Of a DNA stretch of 64,000 nucleotides, positions 36,201-45,064 are shown piece after piece; position 1 is the first letter of the stretch, and every line of letters begins with the position of its first letter. The position numbers and the translations under genes were made by a program. This stretch comes from Helicobacter pylori (GTDB lineage: Bacteria; Campylobacterota; Campylobacteria; Campylobacterales; Helicobacteraceae), in the NCBI RefSeq assembly GCF_030323545.1, contig NZ_CP122954.1, positions 868,001-932,000 of the forward strand, written 5' to 3'. The notes beneath the pieces were generated by a model. That model did no database searches, was not told the DNA's origin, and was given only the letters and a program-made list of their open reading frames with translations.

Positions 36201-37327
36201 GAAGCCCTTTATTCGCTCCCTATTATTTAGAAAGCCATTCCACAAAAGATTTAACCACGATCGCTGGAGACATTGCCAACACTTTAGAAGTCATCGCTAA
36301 CCCTGATTTTAAAAATGATGCCACTAATATTTTACAGATCAACACCTACACGCAGCAAATGAGCCGTTTGGCCAAGCTCTCTGACACTTCAACTTTCGCT
36401 CGTTCTGATTTCTTGGAACGCTTAGAAGCCCTTAAAAACAAGCGATTCGCTGATGCGATCCCTAACGCTATGGATGTGATTTTAAAATACTCTCAAAGAA
36501 ACAGAGTCAAAAATAATGTGTGGGCGACAGGAGTTGGAGGGGCTAGTTTCATTAATGGAGGCACTGGAACTTTATATGGTATCAATGTAGGGTATGATAG
36601 GTTTATTAAGGGCGTGATTGTGGGGGGCTATGCCGCTTATGGGTATAGCGGGTTTCATGGAAATATCACTCAATCAGGCTCTAGCAATGTCAATATAGGC
36701 GTTTATAGCCGAGCGTTTATCAAAAGAAGCGAATTAACGATGAGCTTGAATGAGACTTGGGGATACAATAAGACTTTCATCAACTCTTATGACCCCCTAC
36801 TCTCAATCATCAATCAGTCTTACAAATACGACACTTGGACGACTGACGCTAAAATCAATTACGGCTATGATTTCATGTTTAAAGATAAAAGCGTTATTTT
36901 TAAACCTCAAATAGGCTTAGCTTATTATTATATTGGTTTGTCTGGTTTAAGGGGTATTATGGATGATCCTATTTACAACCAGTTCAGAGCCAATGCTGAC
37001 CCTAATAAAAAATCCGTTCTAACGATTAATTTTGCCCTAGAAAGTCGGCACTACTTCAATAAAAACTCTTATTATTTTGTGATTGCGGATGTGGGCAGAG
37101 ACTTATTTATCAATTCTATGGGGGATAAAATGGTGCGTTTCATTGGTAATAACACCCTAAGCTATAGAGATGGTGGTCGATACAACACTTTTGCTAGCAT
37201 TATCACAGGCGGGGAGATAAGGTTATTCAAAACCTTTTATGTGAATGCCGGCATAGGGGCTAGGTTTGGGCTTGATTATAAAGATATTAATATTACCGGA
37301 AATATTGGTATGCGCTATGCTTTTTAA
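30203..37327 (+). CDS. vlpC: VacA-like type V autotransporter VlpC
   Basis: A 2374-residue secreted or surface autotransporter (HP0922 position). It has an extended basic N-terminus with a hydrophobic segment near residues 62-78 (ASVLLIGALGGLSHL) as signal peptide. The passenger is dominated by beta-helix repeats rich in Asn, Ser and Phe. Three VacA2-type motifs (G-Y-I-T-G-T/D-x-x-A) occur near 153, 653 and 1326. Tandem FNQGTYNFN units lie at about 262-310, an alpha-helical coiled-coil region at about 423-543, and a Pro/Thr linker at 546-580. The C-terminal barrel runs from about 2104 (NNVWATGVGGASF) to the end, GMRYAF. VlpC has been linked to stomach colonisation and flagellar-pole localisation of VacA-like proteins; toxin activity is not established. 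Confidence 0.93.
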   Translation: MAFKKAGLISKFISKGSFKLNKISKKIFKLNLILKREKPLKCHKKTKSIKKPFNQNKSFLKASVLLIGALGGLSHLRASECRYWSWSSWGYHDNIESGSNSPTHNSYCLFSSAQGSGTYYLNTLTTYSTGEASFTQKFNNGTLDVGGNIRFGGTGVNGGDVGYITGTYDAQTINFNSSRITTGNSFSTGGGATLNFNATNHITINQASFDNSDAGTQHSYMNFSGSNINVSSSSFTDDTNGGFSFSGNGTNSNLSFDKTNFNQGTYKFTNSANLNFNSSTFNQGTYNFNSAQSTFNNDTFNQGTYNFNASKVSFSGANTLNSSSPFASLKGSVSFGSGAIFNLNQTLNSNQTYDILTTNGTIQYGVYQSYLWDLINYKGDKAISHVEVGSNTYDVTFDINGQDETLQETFNNQSIITQFLGDDLQQQAQQTYQEDLTNSQSTLNNAASDSKIANSDTDYTTNKNATIATDAQNLENTNQQIAKDQQVLEQDLDKLNQLANSKTGFNEQAFNTAQKQEQQDLKTLQNDENAFNTEQEGLEQAIANAKPTSPTPTPTKHTAPNTPPNKVPPTPPTQNLPTTNVWSGVYNLQNQTYSNKGVYYIDPNLSGQSGQSGNTLSTYTANLFGRSFSVNTQNGTLIIGNNTESVNDNGLIWIGHGGFGYITGTFNAANIYLTNNFKTGEGVSNSDGGGANITFKASDNITMDGLNYNDAETVTKMIQTGASQHSYAAFDATNNISVTNSNFSDMTWGKFSFSAKNISFSNASFSGFTNPGGSSVISANASNSLSFINSRLNGGAVYNLWANSLIFNNTQAVFNVLYSRGTSNFNATTQLLGNTSFTLSSQSLLNFNDDTTLQNNANITLGNKSQAAFKNSLTLDNDSNLSLDNQSVLNANGSSAFNNQASLNIYNGSQATFNSLFFNGGIISLNANSKLNASSASFSNNTTINLDDSVLSASNTSSLNANINFQGASQADFGGNTTIDTASFNFDSTSSLSFNNLTANGALNFNGYAPSLTKALMSVSGQFVLGDNGDINLSDINIFDNITKSVTYNILNAQKGITGISGANGYEKILFYGMKIQNAAYSDSNNIQTWSFINPLNSSQIIQESIKNGDLTIEVLNNPNSTSNTIFNIAPELYNYQTSKQNPTGYSYDYSDNQAGTYYLTSNIKGLFTPKGSQTPQAPGTYSPFNQPLNSLNIYNKGFSSGNLKTLLGILSQNSATLKEMIESNQLDNVTNINEVLQLLDKIKITQTQKQALLETINHLTDNINQTFNNGNLVIGATQDNITNSTSSIWFGGNGYSSPCALDSATCSSFRNTYLGQLLGSTSPYLGYINADFKAKSIYITGTVGSANAFESGGSADVTFQSANNLVLNNANIEAQATDNIFNLLGQEGIDKIFNQGNLANVLSQVAMEKIKQAGGLGNFVENALSPLSKELPASLQNETLGQLIGQNNLDDLLNNSGVMNAIQNIISKKLNIFGNFVTPSIIENYLAKQSLKSMLDDKGLLNFIGGYIDASELSSILSVVLKDITNPPTSLQKDISVVANDLLNEFLGQDVVKKLESQGLVSNIINNIISQGGLSGVYNQGLGSVLPPSLQNALKENDLGALLSPRGLHDFWQKGYFNFLSNGYVFVNNSSFSNATGGSLNFVANKSIIFNGDNTIDFSKYQGALIFASNGVSNINITTLNATNGLSLNAGLNNVSVQKGEICINLANCPTTKNSSSTNSSVTPTNESLSVHANNFTFLGAITSNGAIDLSQVKNNSVIGTLNLNENATLQANNLTITNAFNNASNSTANINGNFTLNQQATLSTNASGLNVMGNFNSYGGLVFNISHSASHAIINAQGAATIMANNNNPLIQFNTSSKEVGTYTLIDSAKAIYYGYNDQITGGSSLDNYLKLYALIDINGKHMVMAGNGLTYNGQAVSIKDGGLVVGFKDSQNQYIYTSILYNKVKIAVSNDPINNLQAPTLKQYIAQIQGVQSVDSIEQAGGSQAINWLNKIFETKGSPLFAPYYLESHSTKDLTTIAGDIANTLEVIANPDFKNDATNILQINTYTQQMSRLAKLSDTSTFARSDFLERLEALKNKRFADAIPNAMDVILKYSQRNRVKNNVWATGVGGASFINGGTGTLYGINVGYDRFIKGVIVGGYAAYGYSGFHGNITQSGSSNVNIGVYSRAFIKRSELTMSLNETWGYNKTFINSYDPLLSIINQSYKYDTWTTDAKINYGYDFMFKDKSVIFKPQIGLAYYYIGLSGLRGIMDDPIYNQFRANADPNKKSVLTINFALESRHYFNKNSYYFVIADVGRDLFINSMGDKMVRFIGNNTLSYRDGGRYNTFASIITGGEIRLFKTFYVNAGIGARFGLDYKDINITGNIGMRYAF

Positions 37328-37377
37328 TGGTATCATTAAACCTATTTTTAACAAGCCCAATTCATAGCAGGATAACC

Positions 37378-38487
37378 ATGCAATTTCCAAAAGCCTTATT
37401 ACATTCATCATTCTTTTTACCTTTATTTTTATCTTTTTGTATCGCTGAAGAAAATGGGGCGTATGCGAGCGTGGGGTTTGAATATTCTATCAGTCATGCT
37501 ATCCAACACAATAACCCTTTTTTCAATCAAGAACGCATCCAAACCATTTCTAACGCTCAAAATAAGATCGATAAGCTCAATCAAGTTAAAAATGAAATCA
37601 CCAGCATGCCTAACACCTTTGCCTATATTAACAATAATTTAAAAAACCATTCTAAATTAACCCCCACTGAAATGCAAGCTGAGAAATACTACCTCCAATC
37701 CACCTTTCAAAATATTGAAAAAATCATCACACTTAGCGGTGGCGTTGCATCTAACCCCCAATTAGTCCAAGCATTAGAAAAAATACAAGAACCCACTAAT
37801 AGCCCTTTAGAATTTGAAGAAAACTTAAAAAATTTAGAAGTGCAATTCAATCAATCCCAAAACCGCATGCTTTCTTCTTTATCTTCTCAAATCGCTCAAA
37901 TTTCAAATTCCCTAAACGCGCTTGATCCTAACTCTTATTCTAAAAACATTTCAAGCATGTATGGGGTGAGTTTGAGCGTAGGGTATAAGCATTTCTTTAC
38001 CAAGAAAAAAAATCAAGGGTTTCGCTATTACTTGTTCTATGACTATGGCTATACTAATTTTGGTTTTGTGGGTAATGGCTTTGATGGTTTGGGCAAAATG
38101 AATAACCACCTTTATGGGCTTGGAATAGACTATCTTTATAATTTCATTGATAATGCGCAAAAACATTCTAGCGTGGGTTTTTATGCGGGCTTTGCTTTAG
38201 CGGGGAGTTCGTGGGTAGGGAGTGGTTTGAGCATGTGGGTGAGCCAAACGGATTTTATCAACAACTATTTGACCAATTATCAGGCTAAAATGCACACGAG
38301 TTTTTTCCAAATCCCTTTGAATTTTGGGGTTCGCGTGAATGTCAATAGGCATAACGGCTTTGAAATGGGCTTAAAAATCCCTTTAGCGGTCAATTCCTTT
38401 TATGAAACGCATGGCAAAGGGTTGAACACCTCTTTGTTTTTTAAACGCCTTGTCATGTTTAATGTGAGTTATGTTTATAGTTTTTAG
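37378..38487 (+). CDS. hopK: Hop-family outer-membrane protein HopK
   Basis: A 369-residue outer-membrane protein (HP0923/omp22 position). The signal peptide ends before EENGAYASVGFEYS, the Hop N-terminal motif. A helical surface region (about 40-200) follows, and then the barrel from VSLSVGYKHFFTKKKNQGFRY to the C-terminal NVSYVYSF. The ATG at 37378 has AGGA upstream and is preferred over the ATG overlapping the vlpC stop. Its function (porin or adhesin) is unknown. Confidence 0.9.
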   Translation: MQFPKALLHSSFFLPLFLSFCIAEENGAYASVGFEYSISHAIQHNNPFFNQERIQTISNAQNKIDKLNQVKNEITSMPNTFAYINNNLKNHSKLTPTEMQAEKYYLQSTFQNIEKIITLSGGVASNPQLVQALEKIQEPTNSPLEFEENLKNLEVQFNQSQNRMLSSLSSQIAQISNSLNALDPNSYSKNISSMYGVSLSVGYKHFFTKKKNQGFRYYLFYDYGYTNFGFVGNGFDGLGKMNNHLYGLGIDYLYNFIDNAQKHSSVGFYAGFALAGSSWVGSGLSMWVSQTDFINNYLTNYQAKMHTSFFQIPLNFGVRVNVNRHNGFEMGLKIPLAVNSFYETHGKGLNTSLFFKRLVMFNVSYVYSF

Positions 38488-38554
38488 GGGGTTAGGGGAA
38501 CAGACACCTCTTAAGTGTTAGCGTATCGCAACCTTTGAATTTTAAAAACTAGAT

Positions 38555-38761
38555 TTAGTTTTTTTGCCTCAAATGATGGACGCTCTCGCCCCCAAGACCA
38601 TAATTATTGGGATCAACTTCATCTATAATGACCACAACAGAAGCCTTATTTTTGTTTAACACCTTAACCATCAACTCTGAAACCCCTTCAATCAGTTGCT
38701 GTTTTTGCTCGTTTGTTGGCCCTCCATTTTCTGGCACAAGTTTGATATTGATAAGCGACAT
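38555..38761 (-). CDS. dmpI: 4-oxalocrotonate tautomerase-like protein (DmpI) lacking Pro1
   Basis: A 68-residue protein of the 4-OT/DmpI family, which uses an N-terminal proline, exposed after Met removal, as catalytic base. The frame reads MSLINIKLVPENGGPTNEQ: the residue after Met is Ser, coded TCG, whereas the 26695 protein begins Pro-Phe-Ile-Asn as I recall it. Met removal would expose Ser, not Pro, so canonical tautomerase chemistry should be lost or strongly reduced. The rest of the fold and length are normal. Confidence 0.9.
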   Translation of the reverse strand: MSLINIKLVPENGGPTNEQKQQLIEGVSELMVKVLNKNKASVVVIIDEVDPNNYGLGGESVHHLRQKN

Positions 38762-38889
38762 AGTATTTCCTTAAAATTGAGATAACGCATGATAACGCTT
38801 TTATCCATAAACTTGAAACGATTTTTTAAAAAAACAATGGATAAAAACCCTTTTGATCCCTTTGGAGTTAAGTTTGATATACTAACAGA

Positions 38890-39471
38890 ATGAATACTTA
38901 TAAAAACAGCTTGAATCACTTTTTAAATTTAGTGGATTGTTTAGAAAAAATCCCCAATGTGGGTAAAAAGTCCGCCTTTAAAATAGCGTATCATTTGGGT
39001 TTAGAAAACCCCTATCTGGCGCTCAAAATCACGCATGCTTTAGAGAACGCCCTAGAAAACCTTAAAACATGCGCATCTTGTAATGCGCTCAGTGAGAGTG
39101 AGGTTTGTGAGATTTGTTCTGATGAAAGCCGACAAAATTCTCAGCTTTGCATGGTTTTACACCCAAGAGATGTGTTTATTTTAGAAGATTTAAAGGATTT
39201 TTTAGGGCGCTATTACGTGTTAAATTCCATAGAAGAAGTGGATTTTAACGCCCTAGAAAAACGCCTGATTGAAGAAAACATTAAAGAAATCATTTTTGCT
39301 TTCCCTCCCACTTTGGCTAATGATTCTTTAATGCTTTATATTGAAGATAAATTACAGCATTTCCACCTCACTTTCACTAAAATCGCTCAAGGCGTGCCTA
39401 CTGGAGTGAATTTTGAAAACATTGACTCAGTTTCGCTCTCAAGGGCGTTCAATTCAAGGATCAAAGCATGA
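38890..39471 (+). CDS. recR: Recombination mediator protein RecR
   Basis: RecR, acting with RecO (and RecF where present) to load RecA. It has 193 residues: N-terminal helix-hairpin-helix ([16 protein letters not shown]), a C4 zinc finger ([19 protein letters not shown], residues 58-76), and a Toprim domain ([13 protein letters not shown] onward; the usual acidic residues are partly replaced). The 3' end overlaps truD by four bases (ATGA). Confidence 0.94.
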   Translation: MNTYKNSLNHFLNLVDCLEKIPNVGKKSAFKIAYHLGLENPYLALKITHALENALENLKTCASCNALSESEVCEICSDESRQNSQLCMVLHPRDVFILEDLKDFLGRYYVLNSIEEVDFNALEKRLIEENIKEIIFAFPPTLANDSLMLYIEDKLQHFHLTFTKIAQGVPTGVNFENIDSVSLSRAFNSRIKA

Positions 39472-40613
39472 ATTTAAATTTTATGCCCCTATTGCATGCT
39501 TATAACCATGCGAGCATTGATTTTCATTTCAATTCTAGTGCTAGGGATTTTTGCGTGCATGAAGTGCCTTTGTATGAATTTAGCAACACGGGCGAACATG
39601 CCGTTATTCAAGTGAGGAAAAGCGGTTTAAGCACTTTAGAAATGCTTCAGATTTTTTCTCAAATTTTAGGGGTAAAAATCGCCGAATTGGGTTATGCGGG
39701 CTTGAAAGATAAAAACGCGCTGACGACTCAATTCATCTCACTCCCTAAAAAATACGCCCCTTTATTAGAAAAAAACACGAGCAACTTTCAAGAAAGAAAC
39801 CTTAAAATCCTGTCTTTGAATTACCATCATAATAAAATCAAATTAGGGCATTTAAAAGGGAATCGCTTTTTTATGCGTTTTAAAAAAATGACTCCCCTAA
39901 ACGCTCAAAAAACGGAGCAGGTTTTAGAACAAATCGCGCAGTTTGGCATGCCTAATTATTTTGGATCGCAACGCTTCGGGAAGTTCAATGACAACCACCA
40001 AGAGGGTTTAAAAATCTTGCAAAATAAAACGAAATTCGCCCGTCAAAAATTAAACGCTTTTTTAATTTCAAGCTATCAAAGTTATTTGTTTAACGCGCTT
40101 TTAAGCAAACGATTAGAAATCAGCAAAATCATTAACGCTTTCAGCCTGAAAGAAAATTTGGAATTTTTTAAACAAAAAAATTTAAATATCAATTCAAACA
40201 CCCTAAAAGCCCTTAAAAACCAAGCCCACCCCTTTAAAATCTTAGAAGGCGATGTGATGTGCCATTACCCTTATGGGAAGTTTTTTGAGGCTTTAGAATT
40301 AGAAAAAGAGAGCGAAAGGTTTTTGAAAAAAGAAGCTGTGCCTACGGGGTTACTAGACGGCAAAAAAGCTCTTTATGCCAAAAATTTGAGTTTAGAAATT
40401 GAAAAAGAATTCCAGCATAACCTTTTAAATAGCCATGCTAAAACGCTAGGATCCAGGCGGTTTTTTTGGGTGTTTGTAGAAAATGTAACTTCTCAATATG
40501 TGAAAGAAAAAGCGCAATTTGAATTAGGATTTTACTTGCCTAAAGGGAGTTATGCGAGCGCGTTGCTCAAAGAAATCAAGCATGAGAAAGGAGAAAATAA
40601 TGGTGGATTTTGA
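39468..40613 (+). CDS. truD: tRNA pseudouridine(13) synthase TruD
   Basis: Isomerises U13 of tRNAs. It has 381 residues. The catalytic motif is [12 protein letters not shown] (Asp about residue 81), and the family motif NYFGSQRFG is near 163-171. It overlaps recR (four bases) and htpX (14 bases), indicating one translationally coupled run. Confidence 0.93.
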   Translation: MNLNFMPLLHAYNHASIDFHFNSSARDFCVHEVPLYEFSNTGEHAVIQVRKSGLSTLEMLQIFSQILGVKIAELGYAGLKDKNALTTQFISLPKKYAPLLEKNTSNFQERNLKILSLNYHHNKIKLGHLKGNRFFMRFKKMTPLNAQKTEQVLEQIAQFGMPNYFGSQRFGKFNDNHQEGLKILQNKTKFARQKLNAFLISSYQSYLFNALLSKRLEISKIINAFSLKENLEFFKQKNLNINSNTLKALKNQAHPFKILEGDVMCHYPYGKFFEALELEKESERFLKKEAVPTGLLDGKKALYAKNLSLEIEKEFQHNLLNSHAKTLGSRRFFWVFVENVTSQYVKEKAQFELGFYLPKGSYASALLKEIKHEKGENNGGF

Positions 40614-41532
40614 AAAAATTATCGCGCAAAACAGGCTCAAAACGAACGCGGTTTTAGCGACTTACTGCGTGATTTTTGCTTTTATCGGGTTGTTGGTGGA
40701 TGTGATTAGAATTAACGCTAATGATTTAGGAACAGCTCTTTTTAAACTCATGACTTTTCAAATTTTCCCTACGATCACCATTATCATGTTTTTAGTGGCT
40801 TTTGTCATTATTGTTGTTTGTATCCAAAATTTTAGCTCTATCATGTTAAGCGGTGATGAATACAAGCTTATTGACACAAGCAAGGTTTTAAGCTCTAAAG
40901 AAAATCAAATCCATCGCCTTTTGTTAGAGCTTTTAGAAGAGGCTAATCTTCATTTTGAGCCTAAGCTTTATATCATTAACGCCCCTTACATGAACGCTTT
41001 TGCGAGCGGGTGGAATGAATCTAATTCTCTTATCGCTCTTACAAGCGCTTTAATAGAGAAGTTGGATAGAGATGAATTAAAAGCCGTGATCGCTCATGAG
41101 CTCAGCCACATCAGGCACAATGACATCCGCTTGACCATGTGCGTGGGGATTTTAAGCAATATCATGCTGTTAGTGGCTAATTTTAGCGTGTATTTTTTCA
41201 TGGGGAACCGCAAGAATAGTGGGGCAAATTTAGCCCGAATGATTTTATTACTCTTACAGATCGTTTTGCCTTTTTTAACGCTTATTTTGCAAATGTATTT
41301 GAGCCGCACACGAGAATACATGGCCGATAGCGGGGCGGCGTTTTTAATGCATGACAATAAGCCCATGATTAGAGCCTTACAAAAAATTTCTGACGATTAT
41401 AAGGAAAACGATTATAAAGATATAGATAGAAATAGCACCCGATCGGCGGCTTATCTTTTTAACGCTGAAATGTTTAGCACCCACCCTAGCGTTAAAAATC
41501 GTATCCAATCCTTAAGAAAGCGTGTGATTTAA
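40600..41532 (+). CDS. htpX: Membrane zinc metalloprotease HtpX
   Basis: Integral-membrane M48 protease involved in quality control of membrane proteins. It has 310 residues, with two N-terminal transmembrane helices, the zinc site [10 protein letters not shown] in the middle, a further hydrophobic pair, then the third ligand in [11 protein letters not shown]. The start at 40600 follows AAAGGAG and lies inside the truD 3' end. The frame is open from 40552 but that part is truD sequence. Confidence 0.92.
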   Translation: MVDFEKIIAQNRLKTNAVLATYCVIFAFIGLLVDVIRINANDLGTALFKLMTFQIFPTITIIMFLVAFVIIVVCIQNFSSIMLSGDEYKLIDTSKVLSSKENQIHRLLLELLEEANLHFEPKLYIINAPYMNAFASGWNESNSLIALTSALIEKLDRDELKAVIAHELSHIRHNDIRLTMCVGILSNIMLLVANFSVYFFMGNRKNSGANLARMILLLLQIVLPFLTLILQMYLSRTREYMADSGAAFLMHDNKPMIRALQKISDDYKENDYKDIDRNSTRSAAYLFNAEMFSTHPSVKNRIQSLRKRVI

Positions 41533-42075
41533 ATGGAAAATTTTTTCAACCAGTTTTTTGAAAATATCGGCGAAGACAAGAATCGAGAAGGCTTGAAAGA
41601 GACGCCTAAAAGGGTTCAAGAATTATGGAAATTCTTGTATAAAGGCTATAAAGAAGATCCTAAAGTGGCTTTAAAAAGCGCGTATTTTCAAGGCGTTTGC
41701 GATGAAATGATAGTGGCTCAAAACATTGAATTTTACTCCACTTGCGAACACCATTTGCTCCCTTTTTTTGGGAATATTAGCGTGGGATATATCCCTAAGG
41801 AAAAGATTGTAGGCATTAGCGCGATCGCTAAACTCATTGAAATTTATAGCAAACGCCTACAAATCCAAGAAAGGCTGACCACTCAAATTGCAGAAACCTT
41901 TGATGAAATCATAGAGCCAAGAGGCGTGATCGTGGTTTGTGAAGCCAAGCATTTGTGCATGAGCATGCAAGGGGTGCAAAAGCAAAATGCGATCATTAAA
42001 ACAAGCGTTCTAAGAGGCCTCTTTAAAAAAGACCCTAAAACCAGAGCTGAATTTATGCAACTCTTAAAATCTTAG
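41533..42075 (+). CDS. folE: GTP cyclohydrolase I
   Basis: Opens the GTP ring to 7,8-dihydroneopterin triphosphate, feeding folate and queuosine synthesis (QueD is encoded at 44462). It has 180 residues with the zinc and active-site motifs CEHHLLPFFG, ISAIAKLIEIYSKRLQIQE and CEAKHLCMSMQGVQ. It starts one base after the htpX stop. Confidence 0.96.
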   Translation: MENFFNQFFENIGEDKNREGLKETPKRVQELWKFLYKGYKEDPKVALKSAYFQGVCDEMIVAQNIEFYSTCEHHLLPFFGNISVGYIPKEKIVGISAIAKLIEIYSKRLQIQERLTTQIAETFDEIIEPRGVIVVCEAKHLCMSMQGVQKQNAIIKTSVLRGLFKKDPKTRAEFMQLLKS

Positions 42076-42090
42076 GTTATAATTCTAAGC

Positions 42091-43002
42091 ATGAGTAGCC
42101 CTAATTTATCCTTTTATTATAATGAGTGCGAGCGTTTTGAAAGCTTTTTAAACCACCATCATTTACACCTTGAAAGCTTCCACCCTTATTTGGAAAAAGC
42201 CTTTTTTGAAATGGTGCTTAATGGGGGTAAAAGGTTCCGCCCTAAGCTTTTTTTAGCCGTGCTTTGCGCGTTAGTGGGTCAAAAAGATTATTCTAACCAA
42301 CAAACAGAATATTTTAAAATCGCTTTAAGCATTGAATGCTTGCACACTTATTCGCTCATCCATGACGATTTGCCATGCATGGATAACGCCGCTTTAAGGA
42401 GAAACCACCCCACTTTACACGCTAAATACGATGAAACCACAGCCGTTTTAATCGGCGATGCGCTCAACACTTATTCTTTTGAATTGCTTTCAAACGCTTT
42501 ACTAGAAAGCCACATCATTGTGGAATTGGTCAAAATTTTAAGCGCTAATGGGGGGATTAAAGGCATGATCTTAGGGCAGGCCTTGGATTGCTATTTTGAA
42601 AACACGCCCTTAAATTTAGAACAGCTCACTTTCTTACACGAGCATAAAACCGCTAAATTGATTAGTGCAAGTCTGATTATGGGGCTTGTTGCGAGCGGTA
42701 TTAAAGATGAAGAGCTTTTTAAATGGCTTCAGGCTTTTGGGTTAAAAATGGGTCTTTGCTTTCAAGTGCTAGATGATATTATAGATGTTACGCAAGATGA
42801 AAAAGAAAGCGGTAAAACCACTCATTTAGACAGCGCTAAAAACAGCTTTGTGAATTTATTGGGGCTAGAGAAAGCAAGCGGTTACGCTCAAACTTTAAAA
42901 ACAGAAGTTTTAGATGATTTAAACCTACTAAAACCCGCTTATCCTTTATTGCAAGAAAATTTAAACGCATTATTGAACACCCTATTTAAAGGCAAGACAT
43001 GA
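42091..43002 (+). CDS. ispA: Polyprenyl (farnesyl/geranyl) diphosphate synthase
   Basis: Trans-isoprenyl diphosphate synthase supplying farnesyl diphosphate for undecaprenyl lipid and quinone side chains. It has 303 residues. The first aspartate-rich motif is HDDLPCMD (DDX4D, short-chain type) and the second QVLDDIIDV, with the GGKRFRP substrate-binding motif. It lies 15 bases after folE. Confidence 0.94.
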   Translation: MSSPNLSFYYNECERFESFLNHHHLHLESFHPYLEKAFFEMVLNGGKRFRPKLFLAVLCALVGQKDYSNQQTEYFKIALSIECLHTYSLIHDDLPCMDNAALRRNHPTLHAKYDETTAVLIGDALNTYSFELLSNALLESHIIVELVKILSANGGIKGMILGQALDCYFENTPLNLEQLTFLHEHKTAKLISASLIMGLVASGIKDEELFKWLQAFGLKMGLCFQVLDDIIDVTQDEKESGKTTHLDSAKNSFVNLLGLEKASGYAQTLKTEVLDDLNLLKPAYPLLQENLNALLNTLFKGKT

Positions 43003-43802
43003 AAAAAATTTTACTCACCAACGATGATGGCTACCATGCAAAAGGCATTAAAGCTTTAGAACAAGCTTTAGAAGAAATGGCAGAAATTTATGTGGTCGCC
43101 CCAAAACATGAAAAAAGCGCATGCTCGCAATGCATCACGATCACCGCGCCTTTGAGAGCGGAGAAAATTAAGGGTAAAGAAGGCCGGCATTATAGGATTG
43201 ATGATGGCACGCCAAGCGATTGCGTGTATCTGGCGATCAATGAGCTTTTTAAACATGTTTGTTTTGATTTAGTGATTTCAGGGATCAATCTTGGATCTAA
43301 CATGGGCGAAGACACGATTTATTCTGGAACGGTGGCCGGAGCGATTGAAGGCACGATTCAGGGCGTGCCTTCCATTGCGATTTCTCAAATCCTTTCTCCT
43401 AAAAATAAAAACACTCCCCTGAGTTTTGATCTGGCTCAAAAGATCATCCAGGATTTGGTCCAAAACATTTTCACCAAAGGCTACCCTTTAAAAGGGCGCA
43501 AACTCTTGAACGTGAATGTCCCTAATTGCTCCTTACAAGAATATAAGGGCGAATGCATCACCCCTAAGGGCTATAGGCTGTATAAAAAAGAAGTACATAA
43601 GCGCACAGACCCCAAGAATGAAAGCTATTTTTGGCTAGGGCTACACCCTTTAGAATGGCAAAAGCGCGAAAATGAAGACAGACTCTCTGATTTTGACGCT
43701 ATTGCTTCAAACCATGCCTCTATCACGCCTTTAAATTTAGATTTAACCAGTTATGATGATCTAAAAAGCTTGGAATCTTGGCATGAGGGAATGTTAAAGT
43801 GA
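42999..43802 (+). CDS. surE: 5'/3'-nucleotidase SurE
   Basis: Metal-dependent nucleoside-5'-monophosphate phosphatase linked to stress survival. It has 267 residues, with [13 protein letters not shown] (catalytic Asp-Asp) at the start and [20 protein letters not shown] with the conserved Asn-Leu-Gly-x-Asn loop. It overlaps ispA and the next gene by four bases each. Confidence 0.95.
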   Translation: MKKILLTNDDGYHAKGIKALEQALEEMAEIYVVAPKHEKSACSQCITITAPLRAEKIKGKEGRHYRIDDGTPSDCVYLAINELFKHVCFDLVISGINLGSNMGEDTIYSGTVAGAIEGTIQGVPSIAISQILSPKNKNTPLSFDLAQKIIQDLVQNIFTKGYPLKGRKLLNVNVPNCSLQEYKGECITPKGYRLYKKEVHKRTDPKNESYFWLGLHPLEWQKRENEDRLSDFDAIASNHASITPLNLDLTSYDDLKSLESWHEGMLK

Positions 43803-44458
43803 TTAAAAAGCACCGCTTGGCTTTTTTAGGGCTAATTGTTGGGGTGTTTTTTTTCTTTAATGCATGCCAGCACCGCTTGCACATGGGGTATTATTCAGAA
43901 GTTACAGGGGATTATTTGTTCAACTATAATTCCACTATCGTGGTGGCTTATGACAGAAGCGATGCGATGACTTCTTATTATATCAATGTGATCGTTTATG
44001 AATTGCAAAAATTAGGCTTTTACAATGTCTTCACGCAAGCGGAATTCCCATTAGATAAAGCCAAAAATGTGATCTATGCGCGCATTGTCCGTAATATCTC
44101 GGCTGTGCCATTCTACCAATACAATTACCAACTGATTGATCAGGTCAATAAGCCTTGTTATTTTCTTGGGGGGCAATTTTATTGCTCTCAAACCCCTACG
44201 GATTACTACGCTATCAATGGCTTTAGCGAGCAAATTTTAATGAGCGCTAATTCGCATTTTATTTTAGATTGGTATGATGTGGTGCTGCAAAAACGGGTTT
44301 TATATGTGGATGGGAGCGTGAATGGGAGAACTTGTGGCTATCAAATGCTTTATAGGGATTTGATTAAAAGCACGATCAAACGCATTGATTTTAACCGCCC
44401 TGAACGCTACTACTATAATTTAAGACTGCCCCTTTATCAGCCATGTTATAGGGAGTGA
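43799..44458 (+). CDS. Putative lipoprotein of unknown function (HP0931/HP0932 region)
   Basis: A 219-residue protein starting at GTG 43799, overlapping the surE stop as GTGA. The N-terminus ([20 protein letters not shown] then NAC) is a signal peptide with a weak lipobox (FNAC), so lipidation is possible. The remainder is mixed alpha/beta with many Tyr and several Cys (CYF, FYCS, TCGYQ, PCYRE). I do not recognise the family. The context is a housekeeping operon, which says little about function. Confidence 0.7.
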   Translation: MIKKHRLAFLGLIVGVFFFFNACQHRLHMGYYSEVTGDYLFNYNSTIVVAYDRSDAMTSYYINVIVYELQKLGFYNVFTQAEFPLDKAKNVIYARIVRNISAVPFYQYNYQLIDQVNKPCYFLGGQFYCSQTPTDYYAINGFSEQILMSANSHFILDWYDVVLQKRVLYVDGSVNGRTCGYQMLYRDLIKSTIKRIDFNRPERYYYNLRLPLYQPCYRE

Positions 44459-44461
44459 GCG

Positions 44462-45064
44462 ATGGTTATCAGGCGGTTGTATAAATTTTGTGCTAGCCAT
44501 GTGGTGCGTAATTGCTCTTCTGTAAAATGTGCTCAAAATATCCATGGGCATAATTATGAAGTGGAAGTCTTTATTGAAACCAACCGATTAGATCATGCGA
44601 ACATGGCCTTAGATTTTGGGCTGATGCAGCAAGAAATGCAAACCTTTATAGACTCCTTTGATCATGCCCATCATTTTTGGGATAAAGAAAGCGTTGAGTT
44701 CCAGCGTTTTATAGAAAATCATTGCGTGCGTTATGTGAAATGCTCGTTTAATTTGAGCGCGGAGAGTTACGCTCTCATGTTTTTATACTACTTGACAAGG
44801 ATTTTACAAAAAAGCGTTTTTTCTAATAATGAAGGGGAGTTAAAAGTCTCTAGCGTGCGCGTGCATGAGACTAAAAACGGCTACGCTGAAAGCTTTTTAA
44901 ACGATTTAGAAAACCCTCATTTTAAATCTTTAGTGCATCCAAATTGCGTCTCTTTCTCGCAAGGCATTCAAAGTTTGTGGCATGATAAGGACTTTTTCCA
45001 TAAAATCATTAGCGATGAAAAACAATGCTTTTTTCACACTAAGCCCTTACACCAGATCCCATGA
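44462..45064 (+). CDS. queD: 6-carboxytetrahydropterin synthase (QueD) family
   Basis: PTPS-fold enzyme that converts dihydroneopterin triphosphate to 6-carboxytetrahydropterin in the queuosine pathway. It has 200 residues, with zinc-ligand histidines in FCASHVVRNC and NIHGHNYEVEVFIE, and a further motif in the C-terminal half (VRVHETKNGYAE). The four-base overlap with queE and linkage to folE support a pterin/deazapurine role. Confidence 0.9.
   Translation: MVIRRLYKFCASHVVRNCSSVKCAQNIHGHNYEVEVFIETNRLDHANMALDFGLMQQEMQTFIDSFDHAHHFWDKESVEFQRFIENHCVRYVKCSFNLSAESYALMFLYYLTRILQKSVFSNNEGELKVSSVRVHETKNGYAESFLNDLENPHFKSLVHPNCVSFSQGIQSLWHDKDFFHKIISDEKQCFFHTKPLHQIP

Noticed and set aside
40552..40599. 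ATG at 40552 as the htpX start
   Set aside because: It lies within truD and would add a charged non-family extension; ATG 40600 has AAAGGAG upstream and fits the HtpX N-terminus.
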